DNA of 64,000 nt from Nannochloropsis oceanica. Lineage: Eukaryota > Sar > Eustigmatophyceae > Eustigmatales > Monodopsidaceae. Of the stretch, positions 45,612 to 56,952 are shown piece by piece. The stretch lies in contig CP038132.1 in assembly GCA_004519485.1 (NCBI GenBank), positions 925,001 through 989,000 on the forward strand. Direction: 5' to 3'. Under the pieces are notes generated by a model. The model was not told the origin of the DNA. It did no database searches and saw only the letters and a program-made list of their open reading frames with translations. How positions within the stretch are numbered: position 1 is the stretch's first letter; each line of letters begins with the position of its first letter. The translations under genes were made by a program, and so were the position numbers.

Positions 45612-47382
45612 ATGCTACGTCGCGTTGCTGTCCGCCTGTCGGCCGCGGCGGTGCGTGGGGCGGAACGCCGTCTCCACAACAATAGTAGCAACGCCTACAC
45701 CAACTTCATCACTCCTTCGAGGACGCGGACTGCGCCATTTGGACTGTCACACATCCGCACTTCCAGCACTAGGGCAGCCGTCGTGGCATCACTTTCCTCC
45801 TCGTCCGATCACGGGTGGGAAGGGAGAAGGATGAAGGCGGCGTTGGCACTTGGCCTGTCGCTCACGGCCGCTGGGATTGCTGGTAGTATGACGTCGCCGG
45901 CACAGGCCGAGGCGGCGGCAGTAGCAGAGAAAGAGTACACCAAGGCGGACGTACAGGCCCATAAGACGAAGGAAACGGGTGTGTGGGTCACGTATCAGGG
46001 AGGGGTTTATGACATAACGCAATTTGCGGAGAATCATCCAGGTAGAGGACGAGTGGGAGGAGGGAGGGAGGGAGGGTGGGAAGGAGAGAGTTATGTGGGC
46101 CCACCGACAGCTTATCTCTTTGCTGAGGCATACACACCATACGTACACTTCCTTCTTACTATACTTGAAGGCGGCAATAAGATATTAATGGCAGCGGGTG
46201 GCCCCGTGGAGCCCTATTGGAACCTTTACGCCGTGCATAAAGACCCGGAGGTATGTCCTCCCTCCCTCCTTCCCTCCTTTCTCGCAACCCGTGTACTTAT
46301 TCATACTTCTCTTCATCATTTATTTTCCCTGACGCTTTACAGGTGCAGAAAACCATTCAGGAAATTCTTGGGGAGCTCCGCATTGGCACCCTCAAACACA
46401 GTCCCGACGTAAGCCTACCCTCCCTCCCTCCCTCCCTCCCTCCCTCCCTCCGTCACTCACTCACTCACTCGCTATCGTTTGACCCGAATCTCCATCGTTT
46501 TAATCTTGGTTTTGTACATCTGCTTCTCCCTCTGTTCTTCTGGAGAGTGGCCTGCGTTCACACAAAGCTCCCCTGCCGCTGACGAGCTGTACCTCGCTTA
46601 CCGCTCCCTCCCTCCCTCCCTCCCTTCCCAGGACGAGAAGGAGGTGGATCTGGATGATCCGTATGCCCACGAGCCCGAGCGCCACCCGGCCTTTAAAATT
46701 AACACCCTCAAGCCCTTTAATGCCGAGCCGCCGGGGTCCCTGCTGGTAGGGAGGGAGGGAAGGAGTGAGGGAGGGAGGGAGGGTGGGAGGGAGGGTGGGA
46801 GGGAGGGGCTAGAATTCGAAACGGTATGCACGCACCCATTTTCATTGCTTTCTCACCCGCTCTTCCCCCCCTCCCTCGTCTCCCTTGCTGCCATTGGATC
46901 GCGTCGTGTCGGCTGGACAGGTGGATAACTTCATCACGCCCAACGCCCTCTTCTTCAAGAGAAACCACCTCCCCGTGCCCGACATCAAGGAAGAGGACTA
47001 CCTGCTTGAGGTACGCCTTCGCTCGCCCGCCTTCTATCCCTTCCTCCCTCCTTTGCCTCACCCCTCGCCCTCCCTTTCTTCCCGCCCATTATCCCTCCCT
47101 CCCTCCCTCCCTCCCTCCCTCCCTCCCTCCCGTCCCAGGTATCGGTGGAAGACGGCAAATCCTTCAAGCTCACCCTCGAGGACTTGAAACGCGACTTTCC
47201 TCACGTACGTATGCGGCAGATGGGAGGGAAGGAGGGAGGAAAGGAGGAAAGCACACGTCCTGATGCCTCCCCCTCCCCAGCATAAGGTGACCACCACGAT
47301 GCAGTGTGCCGGCAACAGGCGCGCGCTTATACACCAAGTCAAGCACGTACGTACCCCCCCCCCTCTCCCCTCCCTCCCTCTT

Positions 47383-47425
<43 letters not shown>

Positions 47426-49063
47426 CAAGGGCCTGTCTTGGACCGGCTTTGCCATTTCTACCGCGGAATGGACGGGCGTTAGACTTAGGGACGTGTTGCT
47501 CTGGGCAGGTGGGTCCGCCCTCCCTTCCTCCCTCCCTCCCTCCCTCCCTTCCTCCCTTCCTCCCTTCCTCCCTTCCTCCCTTCCTCCCTTCCTCCCTTCC
47601 TCCCTTCCCTCCTTCCTTCCTTCCTCCCTCCCCCCTTCCTTCCTTTCCATGTATCTGGGCAGGGGCATCACGTCCTCCCTCCCTCCCTCCCTCCCTCCCT
47701 CCCTCCCTCCCTCCCTCCCCCCCTCCCAGGCGTTCCCGAGGACTACGACGAGGTGGGCTTGGCCCATGTGCACTTCGTTGGCTTGGACACGGACATGTCG
47801 AAACAGACATATGAGGCCTCCATCCCCATTAATAAGGCCCTGGATCGACGGGGGGACGTGTTGCTCGCCTTTGAGATGAACGGCGAACCCATCCCACGGT
47901 ATTGTCTCTCTTCCTCCCTCCCACCCTCGCTCTCCCCTCCTTCTTCCTGCTTGGGAGGCCTGCGTGGCTCCTCCTCTTCTCAAGCAGCCCCTCCCTCCCT
48001 CCCTCCCTCCCCCCTTCCCCTCCTCAGCGATCACGGCTACCCTGTCCGTGCGGTCGTGCCCGGCACTGTCGGCGCGCGCAACGTCAAGTGGGTCGGAAAA
48101 GTCCTTGCCAGCAAGACGTACGTCCCCCTCCCTCCCTCCCTATCTCCCTCCCTCTCTCTTACCCTCCACAGCCCCTGCTCACCCTCTCTCCCTCCCCCCT
48201 CAGCGAGTCCCAGGGCTTCTGGCAGCAACGGGACTACAAGAACTTCTCCCCATCCACGGACTGGGAGAATGTCGACTTCGACAGGGCGCCCGCCATCCAG
48301 GTAGGGAGGGAGGGAGGGAGGGAGGGGCAGTGAAAGCAGAACCGACTTGTTCGAATTGGACCCGCTTAGTATGCGATTGTTGTTTATTGATTCTTTGACA
48401 CTGTCCTCCCCTCCCCCTCCCTTTCCCTCCCTCTATCCCTCCCTCCCTCCGTCCATCTTTGCAGGACATGCCCATCCAAAGCGCCATCGCCGCCATCGAG
48501 GGCGGGCTGGAGGAAGGGGGGGACGACGAGGAGGAAGGAGTGGGATCCCTCACCATCAAGGGCTACGCCTACAGCGGGGGGGGGCGAGGCGTCGCGCGCG
48601 TGGACATTTCCATCGACGGGGGCAAGACTTGGGAGGTGGCGGACATCAAGCAGGGGGGATGGAAGCACGGTAATGCTAGGAGAGAGGAAGGGACAGAGGG
48701 AGGGAGGGAGGGAGGGAGGGAGGGATTGATAGAGAGCTATCATATAATGGGTTGTCTGGCTTTCTCTTCCATCCCCCATTCAACTTTCCCCCCCTCCATG
48801 TTTCTCGTCTTCCCCCCCCCCCCCCTCCCTCCCTCTCTCCTTCTGCAGGAGATTACGCCCGCACCTGGACCTGGGCCCTATGGGAGCACCACGTGCCCGA
48901 GGCCAAACTGAAGGGCTTGGAGGAGGCCGATATCTGCGTCAAGGCGACCGATACCTCGTATAACGTTCAACCGGAGAGAATTGAGCCGTATTGGAACCTC
49001 AGGGGCGTGTTGGCCAATAGTTGGGCACGTCAGAAAGTGCCGTTGAGGAGGGAGGCCGCCTAA
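45612..49063 (+). CDS. SUOX: Sulfite oxidase (cytochrome b5 plus molybdopterin domains), mitochondrial
   Basis: It oxidises sulfite to sulfate. Thirteen exons, all joining in phase: 45612-46041, 46171-46250, 46343-46408, 46632-46745, 46921-47010, 47139-47204, 47281-47346, 47424-47508, 47730-47898, 48028-48117, 48204-48300, 48465-48669 and 48849-49063 (590 residues). The N-terminus is Arg-rich ([16 protein letters not shown]), then a hydrophobic sorting segment ([16 protein letters not shown]), the arrangement of intermembrane-space precursors. The cytochrome b5 domain has heme ligands in ENHPGG and YAVH. The molybdenum domain has HEPERHPAF, the Mo-binding Cys in [32 protein letters not shown] and VKWVGKV. 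The dimer domain has [10 protein letters not shown] and WALWEH. It retains the heme domain, unlike the plant peroxisomal enzyme, and lacks a PTS1. Confidence 0.97.
47382..47423 (+). repeat. (CA)n microsatellite at an intron 3' end
   Basis: About 40 bp of CA directly before the acceptor AG of sulfite oxidase exon 8. An almost pure CA tract replaces the usual TCCC tract here. Confidence 0.9.
47520..47727 (+). repeat. (TCCC)n/(TTCC)n arrays filling a sulfite oxidase intron
   Basis: Almost the whole 221-bp intron is CCCT or CCTTCCT units, pyrimidine-rich from donor to acceptor. Confidence 0.92.
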
Positions 49064-50436
49064 GAGGAGGGAGGGGAGGTATGTAGGGGAGTCTGATTGA
49101 TTGAGTGTAATAAAGAAAACCGGGTCGATTATTGCTAGACACATCCATGGATGGACATTTGTTCTATTTCTTTGTTTCAGTGTGGGCTTGCTGTGCATGC
49201 ATTAGTGGGAACTTCGGCAGTTGATTTGGTGTTCTGATGGCTGTATCTTCCGCATCGTTGAGAAGACTTTTCCCCTTCTCTCTATCTCACTCATGTTTTC
49301 CCCTCTTTTATTTCTTCTTCTTCTTCTTCTTCTTCTTCTTCTTCTTCTATTACTACTTCTTCTTCTCTTTCTCTTTGTCTAATCCTTTTTAAGTCTTTGC
49401 ATTTTCTTCTCTTTTACTCACTCTGTCTCTTTCTCTTTCTACATTCCTTAAGGTATAAAAACATGCACTCACAAATGCACATATGTAAATATTTATTTAC
49501 ACACATGCACTCACAAATGCACATATGTAAATATTTATTTACACACATGCACTCACAAATGCACATATGTAAATATCTATGTACACTCATGCACTCACAA
49601 ATGTGCATATGTAAATATTTATATAATTCATATAATCAGATAAATGTTGATGTTCAATGAAGATGTAAACTCAATTTTGAACTCCAGCACCCTCGCTCCG
49701 GCATGATTCCCCGCTCTTTCTCCCACATTAAACACAAAGCATACACAGACAACTGCAACTGCCCTCTCACCTCCCCGCCGTCATATTCTCCCCATTTCTG
49801 TTACACACGGCAGGTGTCGCCTTTGAAGATCCTCTCTTCGACTAGGTTTTGATTAAAGTGATGTTGAAGGGCAGAGACATAAGCTATAAAGGGTAGATAC
49901 GCAACACTCACTCGATCGTGCACCTTCTAAAGCAACTGCTGGTACTGCTGCTACTGCTGCTGCTGCTGCTACTGGCGCTGATTCTCTGTACGGTGTGTTA
50001 GCCTCTTACGTTCTCTGCATCGGCGAATTGAGGCACACTGCAGATACATATTGATGTACACGTACCTCTCTGTCGTCGTCATCATCGTCTTCTTCCTCTG
50101 CTTCTCCTTCTTTTCCCTCCTTCTCTACCTTTCCTTCTTTTTCTCTAGCTTCTTCTTAATCTTCCTCTTTTTCTCCCATCAATTTTCCTCCTTGCAACAT
50201 TTTGCCGCCGTCTTTAAACACCAAATAGTAAATGGACTATCGACCTGCGTATTTTGGGTTCATCTGCCCCGCACATCAATCCGAATCAGCAGGATTCTTA
50301 TCGCCGCCCCTAAAAATCTTTCTCACTCCCTCCCTCGTTATTTACACATGGCCTCTACACAAATCCACATGCAGATTTATTCACATTCGAATTCATGAAA
50401 CGTTCCCTCCCTTCCTTCCTCCTTCCTTCTATCTCC
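49064..50436. other. Intergenic region with TTC microsatellite and minisatellite
   Basis: It lies between the convergent ends of sulfite oxidase and the LRR gene. It holds an (TTC)n run at 49313-49347, the 42-bp minisatellite, and a CTG-type run near 49945-49975. A plus-strand frame at 50051-50398 is Phe/Leu-rich and likely chance. No gene supported. Confidence 0.45.
49463..49623 (+). repeat. 42-bp minisatellite, about four copies
   Basis: Head-to-tail copies of a 42-bp unit starting ATGCACTCACAAATGCACAT. The first two copies are identical, the third and fourth diverge slightly. Each unit contains an A/T-rich imperfect palindrome, TGTAAATATTTATTTACA. The unit length is a multiple of three, so all units translate in one frame, but there is no supporting gene context. 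Confidence 0.93.
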
Positions 50437-53400
50437 TTAGATACACACTACTCGTGGCAGCCCTGCACGCTGCTGCATCTGCCGCTGCTGTCTCCGACTC
50501 ATCCTCTCCGCCCTCAACAACCCCACCCCTCCTTCTTTCCCTTCCTTCTTTTCTCCCGCACTTTCCCCCACCGCGAGGGCCATCTCCAGCGCCTTCCCCT
50601 CCAGGACCCTTGACAAGAGAACCCCCCGGACGCGATGGAGGGATTTACGTGTTTCGAAGGACCAGCTCGTGCCCTGCGCTCCTCCCTGCGCGAGCATCGC
50701 TAGAGATAGGGCCGGGCAGCTTCCACCTTCCAGGACTTGGCTCAGTGCGTCTGTGGGTGGGGGGAAAGAGAGAAGGAGGGAGGGAAGAAGACATAAGATA
50801 ATTGTCTCCAGAGCTTGGGGAAATGAGATGGACGGAGGCAGAGAAGGAAGGTGAAAAGGAAAGATGAAGGACAACATTTTTTGTTAATGTACTTACCAGC
50901 CCCCCCCACGCCCATGTTCGTCCAGCGCAGGTCGATCATATTCAGCCTGCACCTCCCTCCCATCTCCTCCAAAAATTTTACGAGGTACCGCACCCCCTCC
51001 TCCCCCACGCCGTGGTTCCGCGCCAACGACAGCGATACGAGATTGCAGAGGCGACCTCGGACAAGGGCGCCTCCTAACCAAGCTACGCCCTCGCCTGTGA
51101 TGGAGCAATCGTCCAAGTAGATATGCTGCAGGGAAGAAGCGGCAGGCGCGCCTCCATCCAGCACGCGGCTGAGCTCCCGAAGACCGGAATCGGCGCCTAC
51201 GAACGGGGGTGGGGGGAGGGAGGGAAGGGAGAAATAGGTAAATGGATGTACACGTATCCCTTTTTCACGAAATGGAGGAGATGGCGGAAAGTATGGAACC
51301 GTACACAAAGAGGTGCCTCTCAACCGCCCTCCTTCCCTCCACCCACCCGATCCCATTTTTCGTTACATTTCGAGCCGTTCAGGTTGAGGGTACGGAGGGA
51401 GGCCAAGCCACCTTCTTGGAGGCATTGACTCAGTACCTGTAGGCCAGTGTGCCCCAACTGAGGATTGTCCTCGAGGAGGAGGGCTTCGAGTGAGAGGCCC
51501 TTGCCGGAGAAAGGGAGGGAGTGAGGGAAGAGGGGCGGGTTCGCCGTGCAGATGGCCCGGACGAGCAGGGAGAAACTGTGAGAAGTAAGGTGCGTGTGGG
51601 CGAGGCGGAGATGGCGGAGGAGGGGGAGGGCGTTTTGCTGCAGTGCTTCGGCAAGAGAGAGAACGGGAAGACCGTGCAGTCGGCCATGGGACATGTCTAG
51701 AGTATGGAGGAAGGGTGCGATGCCTTCTTTGAAAGCGGACATGAGGGAATTCAGCCCACCCTCCCTCCGTTTCTCCTCCTCGTCCTCCTCTTTATCGTGA
51801 TTGTGGACATTCAAGTTGTTGCCGCTGCTGTTGCCTTTCTGCGCGGGACGGTGGGCCAAGCTCAGCCGAAGAACACGCAGGGGCACCCGTGGGGAGAAAA
51901 GGGGGGAGGAGAAGAGGGAGAGCTGTGGAGAGGGAGGAGGGACGCGACGCCAGGCCTCGGCGAGGGCCTGGAGCTCACTGGGCAGGAGAGAGGCATGGGT
52001 AAGGTCAAGCTCCTCCAAGCTAGGGGCTAGGCAGAGGAGGAGGCGGTGCAGGGGGTGATCATGGATGGAGGTGAGAGGAGGGAAGTAGGGGCCTTGCGGC
52101 TGCTGCGGCTGCTGCGGCTGCTGCGGCTCGTGAGAGTTGGTGCAAACTGCAAATGGCGATGTCCGATCCCACACCCACGCGCCTAACACCAGCTTCTTCA
52201 GCCCCACACACTGGCCTTGGCCTTGCCCACCCATCCCCCCCTCCTTCCTTCCCTCCCTCCCCCGGGCCTCAAACGCTGCAGCCAAAGCCAGAAGTGCATG
52301 GCCCGAGTGTGTCAGCCCGTTGGCGCCTAGATTAAGGGTGGTGAGGCGGGGTAGCCCCCCCATTCCTAGCAGCTGACTGGCCAAACTGATCAAGCCAACG
52401 TCTCCGAAACGGTTTCCGCTCAGATCGAGGCATTCAAGGTGGGGGAGGAGGAAGGCTGGAGGGGGGGAGGGGTCGGTGGAGTTGGTGTTGTACCAGCGAG
52501 TGCCAAGGAGGGAAGAGAGGCGACCGAGTTCGTCGTCAGGAAGGTTGAGGTTTGTGAGGGATAGATGGGAGAGGCGAGGGAGGAGGCCTTGGTTTAAGGC
52601 GTCGAGTGTGGCGGGGAGGACGCGCAGATCGGCCACCCGCAGGAGCTGGAGGCCCGTTTGAAACCGGGACAAGATGGATGATAAGGGGTGTGGTCTGCTA
52701 CAGCTGCTGTCATAACTGTTGCAACTGCTGGTGGGAGTGTATGTGGTGCCTGTCATCCGGCTGCCGTCATTCTTGCCGCCAGTGGTGAGCGTGCCTTCCT
52801 TGCCCCCCCTCTCCTTACCTCTCTGCTTCCCTCCTCCTCCACCCTCCCTGTTGTAGCTAATATTGCTGTTGATGGTGTTGTTGTTGTTGTTGTTGCTGCT
52901 GTTGTTATCGCGAGGATGTCGGACAGCAAGAGCTTTGAGGGCACCCGATTGGGCCATGGAGGCCAGGTGCTGCTTGGAGACTTGCAAGAAGATGTTCAGC
53001 TCCACCAGGGGAAGGAGGAGGGTAAGGCGGGGAACGAGGGCGGGAAGGATGACGGTTGCGATGGCCGGGGGGAAAGGAGGGTGGTTTATGTTAGGTTTTG
53101 GAGGGTAGGTACGGCCGATTGGATGGATGGGATGGAGACGATCACCCATGTTGGAGGTAGGAGTAGAGGTGGAGTCAACTGCGTACCGCTGGAGGATAGG
53201 GGTCTTGGACCTCCAGAGGTTGGAAGGGATGGTGACAGTCGTCGAGGGAAAGGACGTGAGGAATGAGCAGGCGGAGTTGAGGGAAGTGGGTGTATGAGGA
53301 GGTATGAAATAGCTGGTGGGCGGGGAGCCCGAAAGGGACGTTGTGGGCGTGCCCCAGACGCTGCCACAGCCGCTGCTGCCGTACGAAGTGGTGGTAACGG

Positions 53401-53587
53401 TGCTGCTGCTGCTGTCACTACCGCCGATACCAGACGTGAGGGCATCTAAGCCAAGAGGGAGACCGTAGGTAGGAAGGGGATGGTTGGAGGTGCCCTTACG
53501 CCAATCATCTTCGCCAGTTAGGGTCATAGTCCTCCGGGGCAAGGGCGTCCGAAGGTAGGGCAAGTGGGACGAGGAGAAATCGTCCAT
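50437..53587 (-). CDS. Large leucine-rich repeat protein (RNase-inhibitor-like LRRs)
   Basis: Function unknown. Three exons join in phase: 53587-51367, 51196-50897 and 50750-50437 (944 residues). No signal peptide. The first about 300 residues are Ser/Thr/Asn-rich and repetitive. LRRs of the ribonuclease-inhibitor/NLR type then run to near the end: LSHLSLTNLNLPDDELGRLS, HLECLDLSGNRFGDVGLISL, LTTLNLGANGLTHSGHALLA, LEELDLTHASLLPSELQALA, LRVLRLSLAHRP, LHTLDMSHGRLHGLPVLSLA, LRHLRLAHTHLTSHSFSLLV, LEALLLEDNPQLGHTGLQVL, LRTLNLNGSKCADSGLRELS, LQHIYLDDCSITGEGVAWLG and LVSLSLARNHGVGEEGV. Units are 28-35 residues with interspersed low-complexity inserts. A scaffold or adaptor role is likely. No NACHT, kinase or F-box domain was seen. 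Confidence 0.87.
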
Positions 53588-54265
53588 ACAGACACCTGTA
53601 TGTTTGAGTAATTGTTATGCTTGATCAGCGTAGAAGCTATACGTATGGGTCAGGGGAAGGCGCACGTCGCTCAGAAAGGCTTGGATTTTTTTGGCGAGGG
53701 ACGCAACGCGGAGGAGTTGGCTGCCTTTGGCCTGATCTGAGGGCGGTTTGGGCGATGTAAAGCAAGACTTAACGAGGGAAACATGACAATTAAGTACATA
53801 AAATTACCAAAATATGCGTGCATGCCTTACATTTTGCAAGTGCCATTGTCCATTTCCTTTTCGGGAGGACTTGGACTCAAGTTTTTTTTTCCGAACCGGT
53901 GCGGCCGTTGCCGTTCAGGGACACCGTTTGGAAATTCAAGTAGCTCTGTCACCGTGCCTCAAAACAAGGCTGAATGTCGTCCTCAGGAACCTCGCTGCCT
54001 CGAATTTCCCACTAATACAATTTCTGTGTAATGGTACATTTGTCTGTGGTTAACATTATTCAAAAGAGGGATGCAACCAGCAGCACTGGCACATAGAAAA
54101 GGGTTACTAGGAAAGGGAGAACTATAGAAATAGATGTAAGTGGCGGGCAGGAAAACAGAGAGCCATGAAAAGTACCGAAAGAGATTAAATAGAAAGGTCG
54201 TGAGGAACGTGAGAGGCAAGCATTGCTAATACATGATATTTTTTCCAATAGTAGAGGTTGGTAAT
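53588..54265. other. Intergenic region between two leftward genes
   Basis: LRR gene promoter and 3' UTR of the methyltransferase gene. Array-free and A/T-richer than the genes. No gene seen. Confidence 0.45.
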
Positions 54266-56089
54266 TTACACCTCATTGTCAGGCATGCACATATCATGAA
54301 GGACTTGCCGGTAGGCTGTCGTCCGCCGATGCACCATAATGCCAGTCTTCATTTCACTTGATGTAGGCATTGCTTCCCGGACAGCCAACGTCTCACGAAC
54401 CCTGATATTCGAGGAAGCAGTGGGCTTGCGACTACTATTCGTAAGTCTATGTATTTTCTCCTGGTCTCTCTTCTCCCCGCCAGTTCCACTCCCGTCATAA
54501 CTTGGAACCTCTTCAATGCCCCCCTTTTCATTTTCTGTCTCCCCCTTCTCCCCCGAGAACGCCGCTGCCATCCCCGCCTGACACATAGTATACACAGCAA
54601 ACAAGCTCGGTTGTCCTTCCTTTGGCAACACCTCCATTTTCCTTAAGACCACCAGCCCATTCTCCTCCACAGATGCGAGTACGCGTGCCTCGACTCCGGG
54701 CAGGTCCGAAGCACACATGACGAAGATCCCTCGAGGGGCCAAGGCGAGAGAGGCTGTGTGGATGTACACTTCAACACCACCTCGCAGTTCAAAATTGCAG
54801 GGCCGTTGGTCTTCAGCAGTGGGGAGGATAGAAGGACGGAGGCGGGGCTTACCACTCTTGGTACGGATGACGGAGGGGAAATTGGTCGTGGAGGAGGAGG
54901 AAAAAGAGGATGGGGGGGGGGAAGAGGAAGGGAGGGAGGAGACGTTGATGGGAGGATCCGAAGCGTAAGAGGGAGGAGGGGCGCCGTGACCGTCGAAGTA
55001 CGGGGGAGTGCCAGTGATGAGGTCAATCGAGTGTGCTTCTATTATGAGGGGCTGGGAGGGCCGCACAGAGGGAGGGGGAGGAATTGTACGCGGTGGATCC
55101 GTGAACGAAGGCGAGGATGGGGAGAAGAAGGTGGGCAAGGAAGGGCACGAGGAGGGCAAGGAAGGGCACGAGGAAGAAAAGAGGGTCCGGAAGTCCGCGT
55201 GCTGGACTTGAACGCGATCAGAACATCCATTCACAAGCAAGGACCGTCGTGCCCGTTCCACTGACGCTGCTTGTGCCTCGACACCCACCGAGCGCAGGCG
55301 TGGTAGCTGCCAGCATACCATCATTAGAACGCTCCCCAAGCCGCAGCCCAAGTCAAGCCCCAGCATATTTTCTCCAGCTTCCATTTCCTCCTCCTCGCCA
55401 GTTGTCCTGTCCGTTGTTAGAAGAAAGGCATCTTGTGTCGTCTTTTCGATTCCTTCTTGTCCTTCCCTCCACTTGGAAAGCCACGCTCCCCACCCTCGTT
55501 GTGCTTCTTGCCCCGCCACCCAAGCCGTCACCACATCATCCGTCGAATAACGATGCCCTCCGAGCGGCTGAAAAATTCGCCAGGCTCCCGTGAGACAACA
55601 GAGAGCTTCTCCTGCGACCGGATTTGGTATTGCTGTCCCAGATGGGGGCAATGGACCCCACACTCGAAACCCGGGTGGGCGCCGGGCCGTTGTGATAATG
55701 CCGGCTGTGGCCAGTCCCCGTTCTTTCTTGCTTGAGACGAGCACACCATTCCCCTGGCACACATGACATGACTGTATGACTTGGAGGTTGCGGCTGCCTT
55801 GCTTGATGAGAGCTTCGTTTGCGGCTAGCGCTAGCTCCGGCTCTGGCTCGACAGAGTAGTCAGAGGCGGTAGAAGGCGGACGGGGACGCTTGAGCTTGCG
55901 CTTGACCTGTACGCGGCCCGTCCCAGCACACTTGAAACATACGACGGTGCTTGTCTTGGTGGTAGTAGTAGTGATGGCACTAGCGGCTGGCATGGTGGTG
56001 GAAGGAGTGGATAATGCGAGAGATGTGGCGTTGGAGGCCATTGGCGCGCGGGTGGAGTGAGGACAGATATTGAGCAGGAAATCGATCAA
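54266..56089 (-). CDS. CXXCXGXG zinc-finger / TrmN6-like adenine methyltransferase fusion
   Basis: A 607-residue single-exon protein. The Met at 56089 or the one at 56041 could be the start. The N-terminus has two DnaJ-type half-motifs, CFKCAGTGR and CHVCQGNG, able to form one zinc-binding unit. The methyltransferase follows: substrate-side AWRIFQPLGGHRYSTDDVVT, motif I GLDLGCGLGSVLMMVCW, motif II VGVEAQAASVERARRSLLVN, then DLITGTPPYF near residue 360. This corresponds to the (N/D)PPY motif of N6-adenine methyltransferases such as bacterial TrmN6, with Thr at the first position. CNFELRGGVEVYIHTASLAL and GIFVMCASD complete the fold. A Ser/Pro/Lys-rich tail follows. Substrate is probably RNA, by family resemblance only. 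Confidence 0.8.
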   Translation of the reverse strand: MIDFLLNICPHSTRAPMASNATSLALSTPSTTMPAASAITTTTTKTSTVVCFKCAGTGRVQVKRKLKRPRPPSTASDYSVEPEPELALAANEALIKQGSRNLQVIQSCHVCQGNGVLVSSKKERGLATAGIITTARRPPGFRVWGPLPPSGTAIPNPVAGEALCCLTGAWRIFQPLGGHRYSTDDVVTAWVAGQEAQRGWGAWLSKWREGQEGIEKTTQDAFLLTTDRTTGEEEEMEAGENMLGLDLGCGLGSVLMMVCWQLPRLRSVGVEAQAASVERARRSLLVNGCSDRVQVQHADFRTLFSSSCPSLPSSCPSLPTFFSPSSPSFTDPPRTIPPPPSVRPSQPLIIEAHSIDLITGTPPYFDGHGAPPPSYASDPPINVSSLPSSSPPPSSFSSSSTTNFPSVIRTKSGKPRLRPSILPTAEDQRPCNFELRGGVEVYIHTASLALAPRGIFVMCASDLPGVEARVLASVEENGLVVLRKMEVLPKEGQPSLFAVYTMCQAGMAAAFSGEKGETENEKGGIEEVPSYDGSGTGGEKRDQEKIHRLTNSSRKPTASSNIRVRETLAVREAMPTSSEMKTGIMVHRRTTAYRQVLHDMCMPDNEV

Positions 56090-56448
56090 GCATGCATCGG
56101 CGGGCGTAATGCAACGAGGTCAGTCTTGCTTTGTCCTGCATGATGTTTGCATAGTTATAGAAAGGAAAATAGAAAATCAGGCGTCTTGCGATAACCAACG
56201 GTACTCACGTACTCGAGCTCGCCGACCTGCAACTGCTGCTGACCTGCAACATTTTACGTTCCGTAAACCTGCAAGCTAAACCCACTTATCTCACATAGTT
56301 TGTAAAGGTGATCTTATTCGACAATCAGTAAGGTACAGGATAGGTGTAAGGTACCGAAACTTCTGAGATTGGTGTGTGTGTGTGTGTGTGTGTGTATGTG
56401 AGTGTGTGTGTGTGTGTGTGTGAGTGTGAGTGTGTGTGTATGTGTGTG

Positions 56449-56482
<34 letters not shown>

Positions 56483-56952
56483 AGTGTGTATGTGATGCAC
56501 ACTTCTCAAAAATTACATTTGCCCCCTGCTGGTCACCATTTCCAAAAACGTATGGTCATGCGTACGGCTTCTTTTTCTGTCCTCGCCCATCTTTAGAGCT
56601 GTTCCTCGCTTCTACCATATCCCTGCTTTGTATCGTTTTCCTCTGTCTTTTCTCTATTCCCTCTCTCCATTCTTTTTCATTTCCCCCCCTCCTTTTCTTT
56701 CCCTCTCTTGCCCTTGTGTATCAATCACCACTGGCTTGATTCGGCTGCTTTAGTAAGCTGGCGATGAGGCCATGATTTTTCTGTTCGATGAAAAATTGAC
56801 ACACGTACAATCGCTCTCGCTCCCACATTGTGCTCGATTATACCTCTCTCTTCCTATCTTCATATTATGCTCTTCATAGCGCCGGTCCAATGACCTTCAG
56901 GACTTCCTTTCCACGCGCACTACTTCCTCCCTCCCTCCCTCTTTTCAGCCCT
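56090..56952. other. Intergenic region with TG microsatellite
   Basis: It lies between the ATPase 3' end and the methyltransferase start, both leftward. It holds a (TG)n run at 56373-56482 and T/C-rich DNA to 56950. No gene seen. Confidence 0.5.
56373..56482. repeat. (TG)n microsatellite
   Basis: About 110 bp of TG interrupted by TATG and AGTG units. Confidence 0.95.

Noticed and set aside
49463-49623. CRISPR-like array
   Set aside because: The units are head-to-tail minisatellite copies with no unique spacers, in a eukaryotic genome.
50051-50398. Phe/Leu/Ser-rich plus-strand ORF as a small membrane protein
   Set aside because: It lies in T/C-rich DNA where such frames are expected by chance, and the following coding strand belongs to the LRR gene.
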